Part shown: in pieces, positions 8,798 through 17,645 of the stretch
How the letters are laid out: each line of letters opens with the position of its first letter
How positions within the stretch are numbered: the stretch's first letter is position 1
Origin: an uncultured Pelagibacteraceae bacterium
GTDB lineage: Bacteria; Pseudomonadota; Alphaproteobacteria; Pelagibacterales; Pelagibacteraceae
Direction: 5' to 3'
Length of the DNA: 33,474 nt
NCBI GenBank assembly: GCA_902537845.1
Contig: CACBDC010000010.1
Span: forward strand, 1 to 33,474
Program-made: the position numbers and the translations under genes
The notes under the pieces: model-generated
What the model saw: only the letters and a program-made list of their open reading frames with translations
What the model was told of the DNA's origin: nothing
Databases searched by the model: none

Positions 8798-9532
8798 TCA
8801 TGATTTTTTAATCATTAATTTATCGAAAGTTTTTTTTTGAGAAACTTTTACTATGCCCTCTTTTGTTAATTCTAAACTAGCGGCAAAGATTCCAGCTATT
8901 CCAGTTTTTTTCATTTTATTTGAAAGATAAAAATCTGGAATTAGTTCAATAATATTTTTCCAGTCGATAATTGTATTTAATTTGTTTTTTATTTGTTTTA
9001 TGCCCTCTTCAGTTGTAAGTACAGGTAATTTTGGAATACTAATATTTTGAAAAGATTTTTGCATTTGTATACCTGCATAGGTTTTAAGTAGTTCATATAG
9101 AGAAACATCATATACAGGTGTGTTTATAGATCTAATTCCACCTTTCATTCCCCTTGTAAAAATATGAACACCTAGCCTTTTCTTTTGAAGCATTTGATCG
9201 GATAAAATTCTTATAAGTTCAAGTTTTTTAAGTTGTAATTTAAGTTTTTCAGCAACTTCAAGCGCTTTGAAATCATCATCATCTTCCTCTGGTAAAAGTA
9301 ATTTTGATTTTAAATAAGCCAGCCATGTAGCCATTAATAAATATTCTGAAGCTGTTTCTAAATTTAAATTTTTATTTTTTTTTATAAATTCTAAAAATTG
9401 GTCAGCTAATTGCGTGATTGATATTTCTGCTAGATCAACTTTTTGCGTTTTAGCCAAATCTAATAGGGTCTCTAAAGGTCCAGTATAATTTGGAATATTA
9501 ATCGAAATTTGATTTATATTATTTGATTCCAT
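8798..9532 (-). CDS. scpA: Segregation and condensation protein A
   Basis: ScpA is the kleisin that bridges the SMC heads and binds ScpB. It is 244 aa, normal for the family. The N-terminal signature is IPNYTGPLETLLDLAKTQKV followed by DLAEISITQLADQFLEFI, then YLLMATWLAYLKSKLLLPEE with an acidic stretch, and a C-terminal winged helix (GIAGIFAASLELTKEGIVKV) that contacts the SMC head. The family usually reads FDGPLDLLL; here it is YTGPLETLL. It lies 8 bp after nagZ and 1 bp before scpB. Confidence 0.95.
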   Translation of the reverse strand: MESNNINQISINIPNYTGPLETLLDLAKTQKVDLAEISITQLADQFLEFIKKNKNLNLETASEYLLMATWLAYLKSKLLLPEEDDDDFKALEVAEKLKLQLKKLELIRILSDQMLQKKRLGVHIFTRGMKGGIRSINTPVYDVSLYELLKTYAGIQMQKSFQNISIPKLPVLTTEEGIKQIKNKLNTIIDWKNIIELIPDFYLSNKMKKTGIAGIFAASLELTKEGIVKVSQKKTFDKLMIKKS

Positions 9533-9540
9533 AAATAATT

Positions 9541-10485
9541 TTACCTCAAAATTCTATAAATTTCTGATGTTTTTTTTGAAGTAAATTTGTCAATATAAGG
9601 AACAGATTTAATCAATTTAAAGTTGTCTTTAATATTTCCTGCACAATACAAAACTAAATTACAACCAGCTTCTAATGATTTTTTTGCATTTGTTATTAAA
9701 TCAAATTTTAATGCTTTCATAGAAATATCATCAGAAATTAAGATACCTTTAAATTTAATTTTTTTTCTAATTATATTCTTTATGATTTTTTTTGAAAAAG
9801 TGGCAACATTTTTTGGATCAATTTTAGAATAAACAATATGTGATGTCATAGCAATTTTAGCCGGTGAGGACTTAAATGGATAAAAGTCAACATTATTTAG
9901 TATTTTTTGATTAATTTTTACTATTGGCGTTTTAAGGTGACTATCTTCTTTTGAACAACCGTGCCCTGGTATATGTTTTATTATTGGAATTATTTTTAAA
10001 GAATTACATGTTTTAATACAGACATCACCAAGTTCTTTTACTATTTTGGTTTTATTTGAAAAACTTCTATTGCTTATTATTTTATTTGTATTTTTTCTTA
10101 AAACATCAAGGACTGGTATAGTGTTAATATTTATCCCAATATTTTTTAAATAATTACAAAGTGAAATCAGATAACTTTTGTATAAGTTAATTGCAAATTT
10201 TTTGTCTTTTTCATATAAATTACCAAAAAATTTAGCATCAATATTATGATTAATTAAATTATCCAACCTTGAGACATTGGTGCCTTCTTCATCAATCAAG
10301 ATTGGGAAGTTTTTGTCTTTTGTAGTTTTTTTAATGTCAATGATTAATTTTTTAATTTGACTGTGGGAATATATATTTCTTCTAAATAAAATTAACCCCC
10401 ATGGCTTTTCACAAGATAAAAGTAATTTTTCTTTTTTACTTAAATTGTAACCTTCAATGCTGATTATTATTGCTTTTTTTTTCAT
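9541..10485 (-). CDS. nagZ: Beta-N-acetylhexosaminidase (GH3, NagZ-like)
   Basis: A cytoplasmic GH3 enzyme that removes N-acetylglucosamine from anhydro-muropeptides during peptidoglycan recycling. It is 314 aa. Family landmarks are PILIDEEGTNVSRL (usually DQEGGRVxRL), KHIPGHG at 170-176 with the following DSH, and ISDDISMKAL with the catalytic Asp region at 252-253. The sequence is divergent and Lys/Ile-rich, and the second Gly of the EGG motif is Thr. No signal peptide is seen. The ATG overlaps the stop of the 87-aa protein as ATGA. Neighbourhood between argS and scpA supports the NagZ call over other GH3 enzymes. Confidence 0.88.
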   Translation of the reverse strand: MKKKAIIISIEGYNLSKKEKLLLSCEKPWGLILFRRNIYSHSQIKKLIIDIKKTTKDKNFPILIDEEGTNVSRLDNLINHNIDAKFFGNLYEKDKKFAINLYKSYLISLCNYLKNIGININTIPVLDVLRKNTNKIISNRSFSNKTKIVKELGDVCIKTCNSLKIIPIIKHIPGHGCSKEDSHLKTPIVKINQKILNNVDFYPFKSSPAKIAMTSHIVYSKIDPKNVATFSKKIIKNIIRKKIKFKGILISDDISMKALKFDLITNAKKSLEAGCNLVLYCAGNIKDNFKLIKSVPYIDKFTSKKTSEIYRILR

Positions 10486-10745
10486 TTAGTTTTTAACAAA
10501 TTCCAAAAATTTCGCGGCTTATCGTTTTTAATATTGTTTGAAAAACCGTCATTAAATTCAATTACATTATGTGTGTCGTTAGCTAAAAAAGGTAGATTTG
10601 TAATTTTTGTATTAATAATCTGATCTATATTGTTTCTATTATAATCTTTGGTTTCAATGTTTTTTTTGGAGGAATAGAATTTAAAAGTATTAAAAAAAAA
10701 GAAGATTATTATTATAAAAAACAATATATTTATTAATTTTTTCAT
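10482..10745 (-). CDS. Small membrane-anchored protein in the SPOR-protein slot
   Basis: An 87-aa protein with one N-terminal hydrophobic helix (about residues 4-24, LINILFFIIIIFFFFNTF), then a polar Asn/Lys-rich tail that ends NFWNLLKTK. No known domain is recognised. In other alphaproteobacteria the gene between argS and nagZ usually encodes a larger SPOR-domain (peptidoglycan-binding) protein with the same single N-terminal span. This one has no room for the ~75-residue SPOR domain, so it may be a reduced relative or an unrelated replacement. It is embedded by TAATG overlap with argS and ATGA overlap with nagZ, which argues for a real, translated gene. The low-complexity AT-rich sequence limits certainty. 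Confidence 0.7.
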   Translation of the reverse strand: MKKLINILFFIIIIFFFFNTFKFYSSKKNIETKDYNRNNIDQIINTKITNLPFLANDTHNVIEFNDGFSNNIKNDKPRNFWNLLKTK

Positions 10746-12466
10746 TACATTTTATTAGGTAAAGAAACACCTAAAATTTTCATACCGTTTTGAATTACTA
10801 ATGCAACAAGATTAATTATAACTAAAATCTCCGGTCTCTTTAATCTTTCATTTTCAATAAATTTATATTTCTTATCCTCATTGCCTTTACTCCAATACGC
10901 ATGAAATAATGTAGAAAGTTCATAAAGATAAAAAGGTATTTTATGTAAATCAAATTTTTTTGTGGAAGACTCTATAATTTTTGGCCATTCAAATACTTTT
11001 CTTATAATTCTTTCTTCAATTTGAAATAATTGAAAATTATTCTCGTTTAATTCAATTTTTAAGTCAAAATTCAAATTTAGAGTTCTCATTATTGAATTAA
11101 TTCGTGCATAAGCATATTGAACATAAAAAACAGGATTTTCTTTGGTTTTTTCTTTTACTTTGTCAAAATCAAAATCTAATTCAACATCATTACTTCTGTT
11201 AAGCATCATAAATCTTATTTGATCTTTTGTTACTTCTTGTAAAAGATCTTCAGCTGAAATAAATTCACCTGCTCTCTTTGACATTTTAAATGGTTCACCA
11301 TTTTTGTATAGTTTTACTAATTGGCAAACTTTACAGTTAAGTTTGATATTGTTATTAGATAAGGCTGAAACTGCAGCTGTAATTCTCTTTACATAGCCAG
11401 TGTGGTCTGCTCCGAGAATATTTACTAAATTTTTATAATTTCTATTTACTTTATCCATATGGTAAGCAACATCATTTGCAAAATATGTCCAGGTTCCATC
11501 ATTTTTTTGAAGCGCTCTATCGGTATCATCGCCGAATAAGGTTGACTTAAAAATTAATCTTTTAATTTTTTTCCAATTAACATTTGTTTCTCCTTTTGGT
11601 GGTTCAAGAAAACCTTCTTCAACAAAATTTCTTTCCTTAAGCTTTTTAACAGCCTTGTTGACTAAATCTTTATTTACCATTTCTGTTTCAGAAAAAAAAT
11701 TATCATGGGAAATACCCATAAGCTTTAAATCGTTTTTGATTAATTCCATAGAGTACTTTAGTGACTCTTTTTTTAAAAATTCGAAATTTTTCTCAAATTC
11801 ACTAAAATCAGTTTTATCATTTTCCTTTACAATTTTCTCAGCAATATCTTTTATATAAAGACCAGGGTATAAATTTTCTTTTTTCGGAAATTCTTTTTTA
11901 TATTTTATCTCTACTATTCTAAAATAAACAGACTCAACAAAGTTTCTAATTTGACCACCATAATCATTTATATAGTACTCTTTAGTTACTTTGTTTCCAT
12001 TAAACATTAATAAATTTGCTAAGACATCGCCATAAATTGCACCTCTACAGTGACCTACATGCATTGGACCAGTGGGGTTAGCAGAGACAAACTCAATATT
12101 ATATGTTTCGCTGTTAAAAGTGGAGCCGTAAGCGTTATTACTTAAAATTGCATTTATATTTTTTATCAAGGCAGATTTTGATAGTTTAATGTTTAAAAAG
12201 CCAGGGCCAGCAATATCGATTTCTGAAAAATTATTTATTTTAGTTATAAAAATATCTTTTAATTTTAAAGCTAAAGTTTTTGGATTTATCTTATTTTTTT
12301 TACCAAGAACCATTGCAATATTACATGATAAATCAAAGTTAAATTGTTCAGGGGGTATTTCCAAATTTACGCCTTGTAAATTTTCAATAACTTCTAAATT
12401 AAGAGAATCTTTTTCAGAAAGAATTATTTTCCTTATTTCAGATAAATGGTATTCAAAAATATTCAT
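10745..12466 (-). CDS. argS: Arginyl-tRNA synthetase
   Basis: Charges tRNA-Arg in the cytoplasm; class I synthetase, 573 aa, standard length. An N-terminal additional domain (to ~115) precedes the catalytic core, with the HIGH-type motif HVGH at 136-139 in SANPTGPMHVGHCRGAIYGD. Later come ILGADHTGYVKRI and the KMSKR-type loop FKMSKRAGEF. The C-terminal DALR anticodon-binding domain includes VQYAYARINSIMR. The ATG overlaps the dgt stop as TAATG, and its stop overlaps the next start in the same way. Confidence 0.98.
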   Translation of the reverse strand: MNIFEYHLSEIRKIILSEKDSLNLEVIENLQGVNLEIPPEQFNFDLSCNIAMVLGKKNKINPKTLALKLKDIFITKINNFSEIDIAGPGFLNIKLSKSALIKNINAILSNNAYGSTFNSETYNIEFVSANPTGPMHVGHCRGAIYGDVLANLLMFNGNKVTKEYYINDYGGQIRNFVESVYFRIVEIKYKKEFPKKENLYPGLYIKDIAEKIVKENDKTDFSEFEKNFEFLKKESLKYSMELIKNDLKLMGISHDNFFSETEMVNKDLVNKAVKKLKERNFVEEGFLEPPKGETNVNWKKIKRLIFKSTLFGDDTDRALQKNDGTWTYFANDVAYHMDKVNRNYKNLVNILGADHTGYVKRITAAVSALSNNNIKLNCKVCQLVKLYKNGEPFKMSKRAGEFISAEDLLQEVTKDQIRFMMLNRSNDVELDFDFDKVKEKTKENPVFYVQYAYARINSIMRTLNLNFDLKIELNENNFQLFQIEERIIRKVFEWPKIIESSTKKFDLHKIPFYLYELSTLFHAYWSKGNEDKKYKFIENERLKRPEILVIINLVALVIQNGMKILGVSLPNKM

Positions 12467-13602
12467 TATAATTTATTATATAGATTTATTGCATATCTAT
12501 CGGTCATACCAGCAATATAATCACAAATTATTCGATCTATATTTGAATTGCCGTATTTTTTTACATTTATGTATTTTTTTGGATTTCTTTTTATTTTTAA
12601 AAACAAGCTTGTTATTACTTTTCTTCCAAAGTTAGTCTTTGAATTAACGTTTTTATGAAAATACATTTTATGTTTTAAGAAACTTTTTATTTTATTATCA
12701 AATTTTTGCATTTTTTGAGAGAATGCAACTAGTTGATTTTTTGTTCGATAAATATCGTTTAAATTTTTTACCTTATAACGTTTTATATTTTTTTTGGTAG
12801 TTTTAATAACATCACTTACCATTTCATTAATTATTTCTCTTATTATTTGCCTTATGATTAAATCAATGGAGTATCTTTTTAATTTTTTTTTATGTTTTGA
12901 TACAATTTTATTAAGTACTGGTATGTCTGTTAAATGGTTTAAATCAAATAAATTGGATTTCAATCCATCTTCTAGATCATGACTATTGTATGCTATATCG
13001 TCTGATATAGAAGCAATTTGAGCCTCGAGGGATGAATTTAATGTAAAATTAATTTTTTTTTTGAAAAAATTATTTCCTAAAATCTTATTAAATTTGGTCA
13101 TATTTTTAATTGGACCATTGTGTTTAATTAAGCCATCTAATGTTTCAATTGAAAGATTGAGACCTTTAAAATCATAATATCTATTTTCTAGAATTGTTAT
13201 AATTCTTAAAGTTTGTATGTTGTGATCAAATCCACCATAATTTTTCATACAATCATTTAGAGCTTCTTCTCCGGCATGGCCAAATGGAGTATGACCTAGG
13301 TCATGTGCCAAACTTAAGGTTTCTGACAGATCTTCATTTAAATTAAAATATTTAGAAAGCGTTCTAGCTATTTGAGATACTTCAAGAGAATGTGTAATTC
13401 TTGTCCGGAAGTGATCACCAGATGTGTTTACAAAAACTTGAGTCTTGTGCTTCAATCTTCTAAATGCAGTAGAATGTATAATTCTGTCTCTATCTCGTTG
13501 AAAATCATTCCTTAAATTAGTTTTTTTTTCCCTAAAAAATCTTCCTTTAGACACTAAAGGAACGGCAAATTTTGATAATTTTCCAATTGATTTTTTTTGC
13601 AT
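12466..13602 (-). CDS. dgt: Deoxyguanosinetriphosphate triphosphohydrolase-like protein
   Basis: An HD-superfamily dNTP triphosphohydrolase that cleaves dNTPs to nucleoside plus triphosphate, controlling dNTP pools. It is 378 aa. The N terminus carries RNDFQRDRDRIIHSTAFRRL followed by KHKTQVF. The metal site is H71 (in RTRITHSLEV) and H100-D101 (in AHDLGHTPFGHAGEEAL), with a distal Asp in SISDDIAYNSHDLEDG. Length and motifs fit the type-2 Dgt-like group of alphaproteobacteria, where the gene sits beside argS and opposite erpA as here. The C-terminal third is Lys/Asn-rich and less conserved. Confidence 0.95.
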   Translation of the reverse strand: MQKKSIGKLSKFAVPLVSKGRFFREKKTNLRNDFQRDRDRIIHSTAFRRLKHKTQVFVNTSGDHFRTRITHSLEVSQIARTLSKYFNLNEDLSETLSLAHDLGHTPFGHAGEEALNDCMKNYGGFDHNIQTLRIITILENRYYDFKGLNLSIETLDGLIKHNGPIKNMTKFNKILGNNFFKKKINFTLNSSLEAQIASISDDIAYNSHDLEDGLKSNLFDLNHLTDIPVLNKIVSKHKKKLKRYSIDLIIRQIIREIINEMVSDVIKTTKKNIKRYKVKNLNDIYRTKNQLVAFSQKMQKFDNKIKSFLKHKMYFHKNVNSKTNFGRKVITSLFLKIKRNPKKYINVKKYGNSNIDRIICDYIAGMTDRYAINLYNKL

Positions 13603-13625
13603 GCTTACTACATAGATTATATACT
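13597..13625 (+). promoter_or_regulatory. erpA-xthA promoter (TTGCAT, 17 nt, TATACT)
   Basis: On the plus strand TTGCAT at 13597-13602 and TATACT at 13620-13625 are separated by 17 nt, the optimal spacing, with a 5/6 match to the -10 consensus. The predicted start is near 13632, giving a ~9-nt leader before the erpA ATG. The -35 overlaps the first codon of the divergent dgt gene. Confidence 0.42.
13616..13621 (-). promoter_or_regulatory. -10 element (TATAAT) for the dgt operon
   Basis: On the minus strand a perfect TATAAT ends 13 nt before the dgt ATG, predicting a leader of only about 7 nt with no ribosome-binding site. The -35 is poor. It overlaps by two bases the -10 hexamer of the opposing erpA promoter, so both promoters probably cannot be occupied at once. 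Confidence 0.42.
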
Positions 13626-13640
13626 AAATATATATCGTTT

Positions 13641-13955
13641 ATGGAAAAGAAATTAAATTTTACTGATCAAGCCTTAAATCAAATAAATTTGATTACAAAA
13701 GGTGGGGAAAAAAAATATTTTAGAATCACCGTTCAGGGAGGTGGATGTTCTGGTTTTAAGTATAACTTTGGTTTTGACTCAAAATCTAATAGAGATGATA
13801 TTATATTTGGAAAAGCAATTATTGATAAATCATCACTTGATATAATTTCTGGATCTGTAGTTGATTTCAAAAAAGAGATGATTGGGGAGTCATTTGTAAT
13901 AGATAATCCTAAAGCTACTGCTTCTTGCGGTTGTGGCCTTTCTTTCTCTGTTTAA
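13641..13955 (+). CDS. erpA: A-type iron-sulfur cluster carrier (ErpA/IscA family)
   Basis: Delivers Fe-S clusters to target enzymes. With the ATG at 13641 it is 104 aa, matching the family. The three conserved cysteines are present: C36 in VQGGGCSGFKY, and C96 and C98 in the C-terminal SCGCG. The middle segment SGSVVDFKKEMIGESFVIDNP is typical. A longer frame from 13572 would add 23 hydrophobic residues that run through the promoter and into dgt, so it is not used. ErpA versus IscA cannot be settled from motifs alone; the position opposite dgt is the alphaproteobacterial erpA locus. Confidence 0.92.
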   Translation: MEKKLNFTDQALNQINLITKGGEKKYFRITVQGGGCSGFKYNFGFDSKSNRDDIIFGKAIIDKSSLDIISGSVVDFKKEMIGESFVIDNPKATASCGCGLSFSV

Positions 13956-14731
13956 TGAAAATTATATCTTGGAACGTTAACTCTGTTAGAGCAAGAATAG
14001 AAAATATTAAAAATTATATTAAAGACTCTGCCCCTGATGTACTCTTGTTGCAAGAAATTAAAACACAAAATGAAAATTTTCCTACCAATGAATTTGAGAA
14101 TTTAGGTTACATATCATATGTATTTGGTCAAAAAAGTTACAACGGTGTTGCTATTATTTCAAAACATAAATTAGATAAAATTAATAATAATTTCATAAAA
14201 GATGATTTAAAACAATCTAGAATAATTACTGCTGAGTTAGAATTTAAAAAAAAAAAGATAGAACTTATAAATATTTATGTTCCAAATGGAAATCCAGTAG
14301 ATACAGAAAAATATGAATATAAAAAAGAGTGGTTAAAAACATTTATATCAAATGTTACAAAGAAAATTCAAAAAAACTCAAATATTCTTATCGCAGGGGA
14401 TTTTAATATTATTCCTGAAGAAATAGACGTTCATGATTTTAAAAGATATGAAAACGATGCTTTAGGTAGATTGGAAATCAGAAAAAAATATAGAGAATTA
14501 ATTAACTTAGGTTTTAAAGATGTTTATAGATTGAAGAATAAAACAAAACAAGAGTATACCTTTTGGGACTATTTTGCAGGTTCCTGGCAAAAAAATTATG
14601 GTATGAGAATAGATCATTTTTTACTTTCAAATAGTTTAATTGAAAATATAAAATCAATTAATATAAATAAGAAACCAAGATCCAAAGAAAAACCTTCAGA
14701 TCACACACCAATTGAACTAGAAATTATTTAA
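13955..14731 (+). CDS. xthA: Exodeoxyribonuclease III
   Basis: An AP endonuclease and 3'-exonuclease of base excision repair. It is 258 aa from the ATG that overlaps the erpA stop (TAATG), beginning MKIISWNVNSVRAR, the exact ExoIII N terminus. Active-site motifs are LLLQEIK (metal-binding Glu), NIYVPNG, IAGDFNIIPEEIDV, MRIDHFLLS and the final SDHTPIELEI with the catalytic His. The 3' end overlaps the convergent manC end by 8 bp. The longer frame from 13925 is rejected because it lies inside erpA. Confidence 0.96.
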   Translation: MKIISWNVNSVRARIENIKNYIKDSAPDVLLLQEIKTQNENFPTNEFENLGYISYVFGQKSYNGVAIISKHKLDKINNNFIKDDLKQSRIITAELEFKKKKIELINIYVPNGNPVDTEKYEYKKEWLKTFISNVTKKIQKNSNILIAGDFNIIPEEIDVHDFKRYENDALGRLEIRKKYRELINLGFKDVYRLKNKTKQEYTFWDYFAGSWQKNYGMRIDHFLLSNSLIENIKSININKKPRSKEKPSDHTPIELEII

Positions 14732-15926
14732 CTCTACCATATATATCTTGGTATCTAACTATATCAGTTTCTTTCAAAATTGATCCTAATTGAGCTTCAA
14801 TTATTTTTACCGGTTTCTTATATGGATTTTCTATTCTGTGAATAGATTTTGCTGGAATATAAACAGTTTCATTAGTTTTTAAAAAAAATTTTTTTTTGTT
14901 GAGAGTTATTTTTGGAGTTCCTTGAGTAACAATCCAATGTTCAGAACGATGGTAATGTTTTTGAAGACTTAAAACCCCTTTAGGTTTAACAAAAAGTTCT
15001 TTAATTAAAAAGTTTTTACCACTGTACAGGTTTGTATACCTGCCCCAAGGTCTGTAAAAAATATTTTTCTTTTTTTGATATTTAGTCTTTAGTTTATCAT
15101 AGACTTTGCAAATTTCTTTCCAGCTACCTAGATCAGACCAAGGTATATTTAAGTTTATAGAATTTATATCTTTTGATTTTTCCAATATTGCGTAATCAAA
15201 AGAAATTGTCTTACACTTTAAAAAGTAATTTTTATTTAGATAATAAATATTATTTTTGAATTTTGATTTATTTACAGAATTCAAACAATAATTAAAATTT
15301 CTGCTTTGATACCTCTTGAAATTATAAATTATTGATTTTTTTGTAAGAAAAAACATTCCTGAATTCCAATAAGCATTTTTTTTAATGATTTTTTTTGCTT
15401 TTTCTAAATTTGGTTTTTCAATAAATTTTGAAACCTTGTATTTCTTACTTACCCGTTTTGAAAAAAAATAACCAAATTCAGATGAAGGATTAGTTGGTTT
15501 AATACCAAATATAAAGATATTTTTATCCGTCAAATATTTTTGGTGTCGTTTTATAGATTTATTAAATAGGTTTGTTTTCTCAATTAAATGATCTGATGTT
15601 AAAAAAATTAAGGGCTGGTTTTCAGGTATTTCTTTTATTAGTGCAGAGCTGAGTATAGCAGGAGCAGTATTTTTTTTAGCTGGTTCAAGAATAATTTTAT
15701 ATTTTTTAAAGTCTTTTAATCTTAAATGTTTTTTAATTTCACTTATATATTTTTTATTAGTACTTATTATTGGATAATCAAATATTGAATTTTTTATCCT
15801 CTCTAGAGTTTTTCCAAATAACGTCCAGTTTCCAAAATCAATAAACTGCTTTGGTTGATGATGTTTTTTATCGGACCAGAGTCTTGTTCCAGAACCGCCA
15901 CATAAAATTACTGGACGTATTTTCAT
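14724..15926 (-). CDS. manC: Mannose-1-phosphate guanylyltransferase (GDP-mannose pyrophosphorylase)
   Basis: Makes GDP-mannose from mannose-1-phosphate and GTP. It is 400 aa against ~470 for two-domain ManC/AlgA proteins. The nucleotidyltransferase domain begins VILCGGSGTRLWS (signature at 10-17), with PKQF, LEPAKKNTAPA, LTSDHLI, FIEKPN and WNSGMFF. The C-terminal cupin has RPWGRY, HYHRSEHWIVTQGT and ETDIVRYQDIYGR, as in bifunctional mannose-6-phosphate isomerase enzymes. The sequence after GTRLW is SDKKHHQPKQF rather than the usual PLSRxxxPKQF, and the middle is Lys-rich and shortened. It is coupled to ilvD by TAATG. GDP-mannose could feed polysaccharide or mannosylglycerate synthesis; no glycosyltransferase is nearby to decide. 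Confidence 0.9.
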   Translation of the reverse strand: MKIRPVILCGGSGTRLWSDKKHHQPKQFIDFGNWTLFGKTLERIKNSIFDYPIISTNKKYISEIKKHLRLKDFKKYKIILEPAKKNTAPAILSSALIKEIPENQPLIFLTSDHLIEKTNLFNKSIKRHQKYLTDKNIFIFGIKPTNPSSEFGYFFSKRVSKKYKVSKFIEKPNLEKAKKIIKKNAYWNSGMFFLTKKSIIYNFKRYQSRNFNYCLNSVNKSKFKNNIYYLNKNYFLKCKTISFDYAILEKSKDINSINLNIPWSDLGSWKEICKVYDKLKTKYQKKKNIFYRPWGRYTNLYSGKNFLIKELFVKPKGVLSLQKHYHRSEHWIVTQGTPKITLNKKKFFLKTNETVYIPAKSIHRIENPYKKPVKIIEAQLGSILKETDIVRYQDIYGRVK

Positions 15927-17644
15927 TAAATTTTTGAATATTCTTTAACTTCTTTTTTCTTACCTGGATGTGTAGGAGCGCCGAGATAAGCTGGTCCTAC
16001 TGTTTGAGCATATTTCCAAATAGTTCCAGATCCAAAACTTGATTTTTTTTCTTTCCATTTTTTTCTTCTAGATTTTAATTGTGCGCTAGTAAGTCTTACG
16101 TTAATTGATCCTTTTTTTGCGTCTATATCTATAACATCTCCATTTTTAAGAAGTGCAATTGGACCACCCATTGCAGCTTCTGGACCAACGTGACCGACAC
16201 AGAAACCTCTAGTAGCTCCTGAAAACCTTCCATCAGTTATAAGTGCAACTTTTTCACCTTTGCCTTGTCCATAAATAGCTCCAGTTGTTGAAAGCATTTC
16301 TCTCATTCCAGGACCGCCTTTTGGACCTTCATATCTGATTATTATTACATCTCCGTCTTTGTATTTTTTTGTCTGTACTGCTTTCATTGCATCTTCTTCA
16401 TTATCAAAGCATCTAGCTTTGCCTGTAAATTGTAATTTTTTTAATCCTGCAATTTTTACGATTGCCCCCTCCGGAGCTAAATTACCTTTTAATCCAACAA
16501 CTCCACCGTCTGGAGAAAGTGGGTTATTATATTCTCTTAAAACTTTTTGGTTAGTATTAAACTTAATATTAGCTAAATTTTCTTTCATTGTTTTACCTGT
16601 AACTGTCATACACTCGCCGTGAATATATCCTCCGTCAAATAAAGTTTTTAATAACATAGGAACACCGCCAGCTTCCCACATATCCTTAGCTACATATTTT
16701 CCACCAGGCTTTAAGTCAGCAAGATATGGTGTTTTTTTAAAAATCTTTGCCACATCCATTAAATCAAACTTTATCCCTACCTCATTTGCTAACGCTGGAA
16801 GATGTAATGCAGCATTCGTTGAACCACCTGTGGCAGCAACAATTGTTGCCGCGTTCTCTAAGGCTTTTTTTGTTACTATGTCTCTAGGTTTAATATTTTT
16901 CTCTAATAAATTCATTACCGCTTGGCCACTGTTGAAAGCATATTTATCTCTTTCTTCATAAGGAGCCGGTGTTCCGGCTGAATAAGGGAGAGCAAGACCA
17001 ATAGCCTCTGAAACGCAAGCCATAGTATTAGCAGTGAATTGTCCGCCACAAGCTCCTGCACTTGGACAAGCAACTAATTCTAATTCTCTTAGCTCATCTA
17101 ATGACATTAACCCAGATGAGTGTTTCCCAACCGCTTCAAATACATCAACAACTGTTACATCCTTTCCTTTAAATTTACCTGGTAGAATAGATCCACCATA
17201 AATAAAAACACTTGGAACATTTAACCTCAGCATAGACATCATTAATCCAGGTAAAGATTTATCACATCCTGCAATTCCAACTAATGCATCGTAACAATGT
17301 CCTCTCACAGTTAGTTCAGCAGAGTCAGCTATTATTTCTCTCGAAATTAAAGAGGATTTCATCCCTTCATGACCCATAGCAATTCCATCTGTGACAGTGA
17401 TCGTACAAAATTCTCTTGGAGTTCCTCCTGTCTCCTTTACTCCTTTTTTAACTGATTGAGCTTGTCTCATTAACGCTGTGTTACAAGGAGCAGCTTCATT
17501 CCATGTCGAAACAACACCAACAAAGGGTTTAGCAACATCTTTTTCGGTTTCCCCCATTGCATAATAAAATGATCTGTGAGGAGCTCTGTCAGGCCCCAAC
17601 GATGTGTGACGGCTTGGTAATTTTTTTTTATTAAATTTAGACAT
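15926..17644 (-). CDS. ilvD: Dihydroxy-acid dehydratase
   Basis: Dehydrates 2,3-dihydroxy acids to 2-keto acids, the third step of valine, leucine and isoleucine synthesis. It is 572 aa. Cys ligands for the Fe-S cluster are C54 (AAPCNT), C127 ([11 protein letters not shown]) and C199 ([16 protein letters not shown]). Other landmarks are [37 protein letters not shown] and [20 protein letters not shown]. It starts 1 bp after the valS stop and its stop overlaps the manC start, so valS-ilvD-manC is probably one transcript. Pairing with a valyl-tRNA synthetase makes a loose valine theme, though both are housekeeping genes. Confidence 0.98.
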   Translation of the reverse strand: MSKFNKKKLPSRHTSLGPDRAPHRSFYYAMGETEKDVAKPFVGVVSTWNEAAPCNTALMRQAQSVKKGVKETGGTPREFCTITVTDGIAMGHEGMKSSLISREIIADSAELTVRGHCYDALVGIAGCDKSLPGLMMSMLRLNVPSVFIYGGSILPGKFKGKDVTVVDVFEAVGKHSSGLMSLDELRELELVACPSAGACGGQFTANTMACVSEAIGLALPYSAGTPAPYEERDKYAFNSGQAVMNLLEKNIKPRDIVTKKALENAATIVAATGGSTNAALHLPALANEVGIKFDLMDVAKIFKKTPYLADLKPGGKYVAKDMWEAGGVPMLLKTLFDGGYIHGECMTVTGKTMKENLANIKFNTNQKVLREYNNPLSPDGGVVGLKGNLAPEGAIVKIAGLKKLQFTGKARCFDNEEDAMKAVQTKKYKDGDVIIIRYEGPKGGPGMREMLSTTGAIYGQGKGEKVALITDGRFSGATRGFCVGHVGPEAAMGGPIALLKNGDVIDIDAKKGSINVRLTSAQLKSRRKKWKEKKSSFGSGTIWKYAQTVGPAYLGAPTHPGKKKEVKEYSKI

Positions 17645-17645
17645 T

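Noticed and set aside
12189-12635. 148-aa open frame on the plus strand across argS and dgt
   Set aside because: It is the antisense shadow of two well-supported genes, has no recognisable domain, and its composition reflects AT-rich antisense codons.
13572-13640. Longer N terminus for erpA (23 extra hydrophobic residues)
   Set aside because: It would run through the predicted promoter and into dgt; the family begins near the ATG at 13641, giving the usual ~104 aa.
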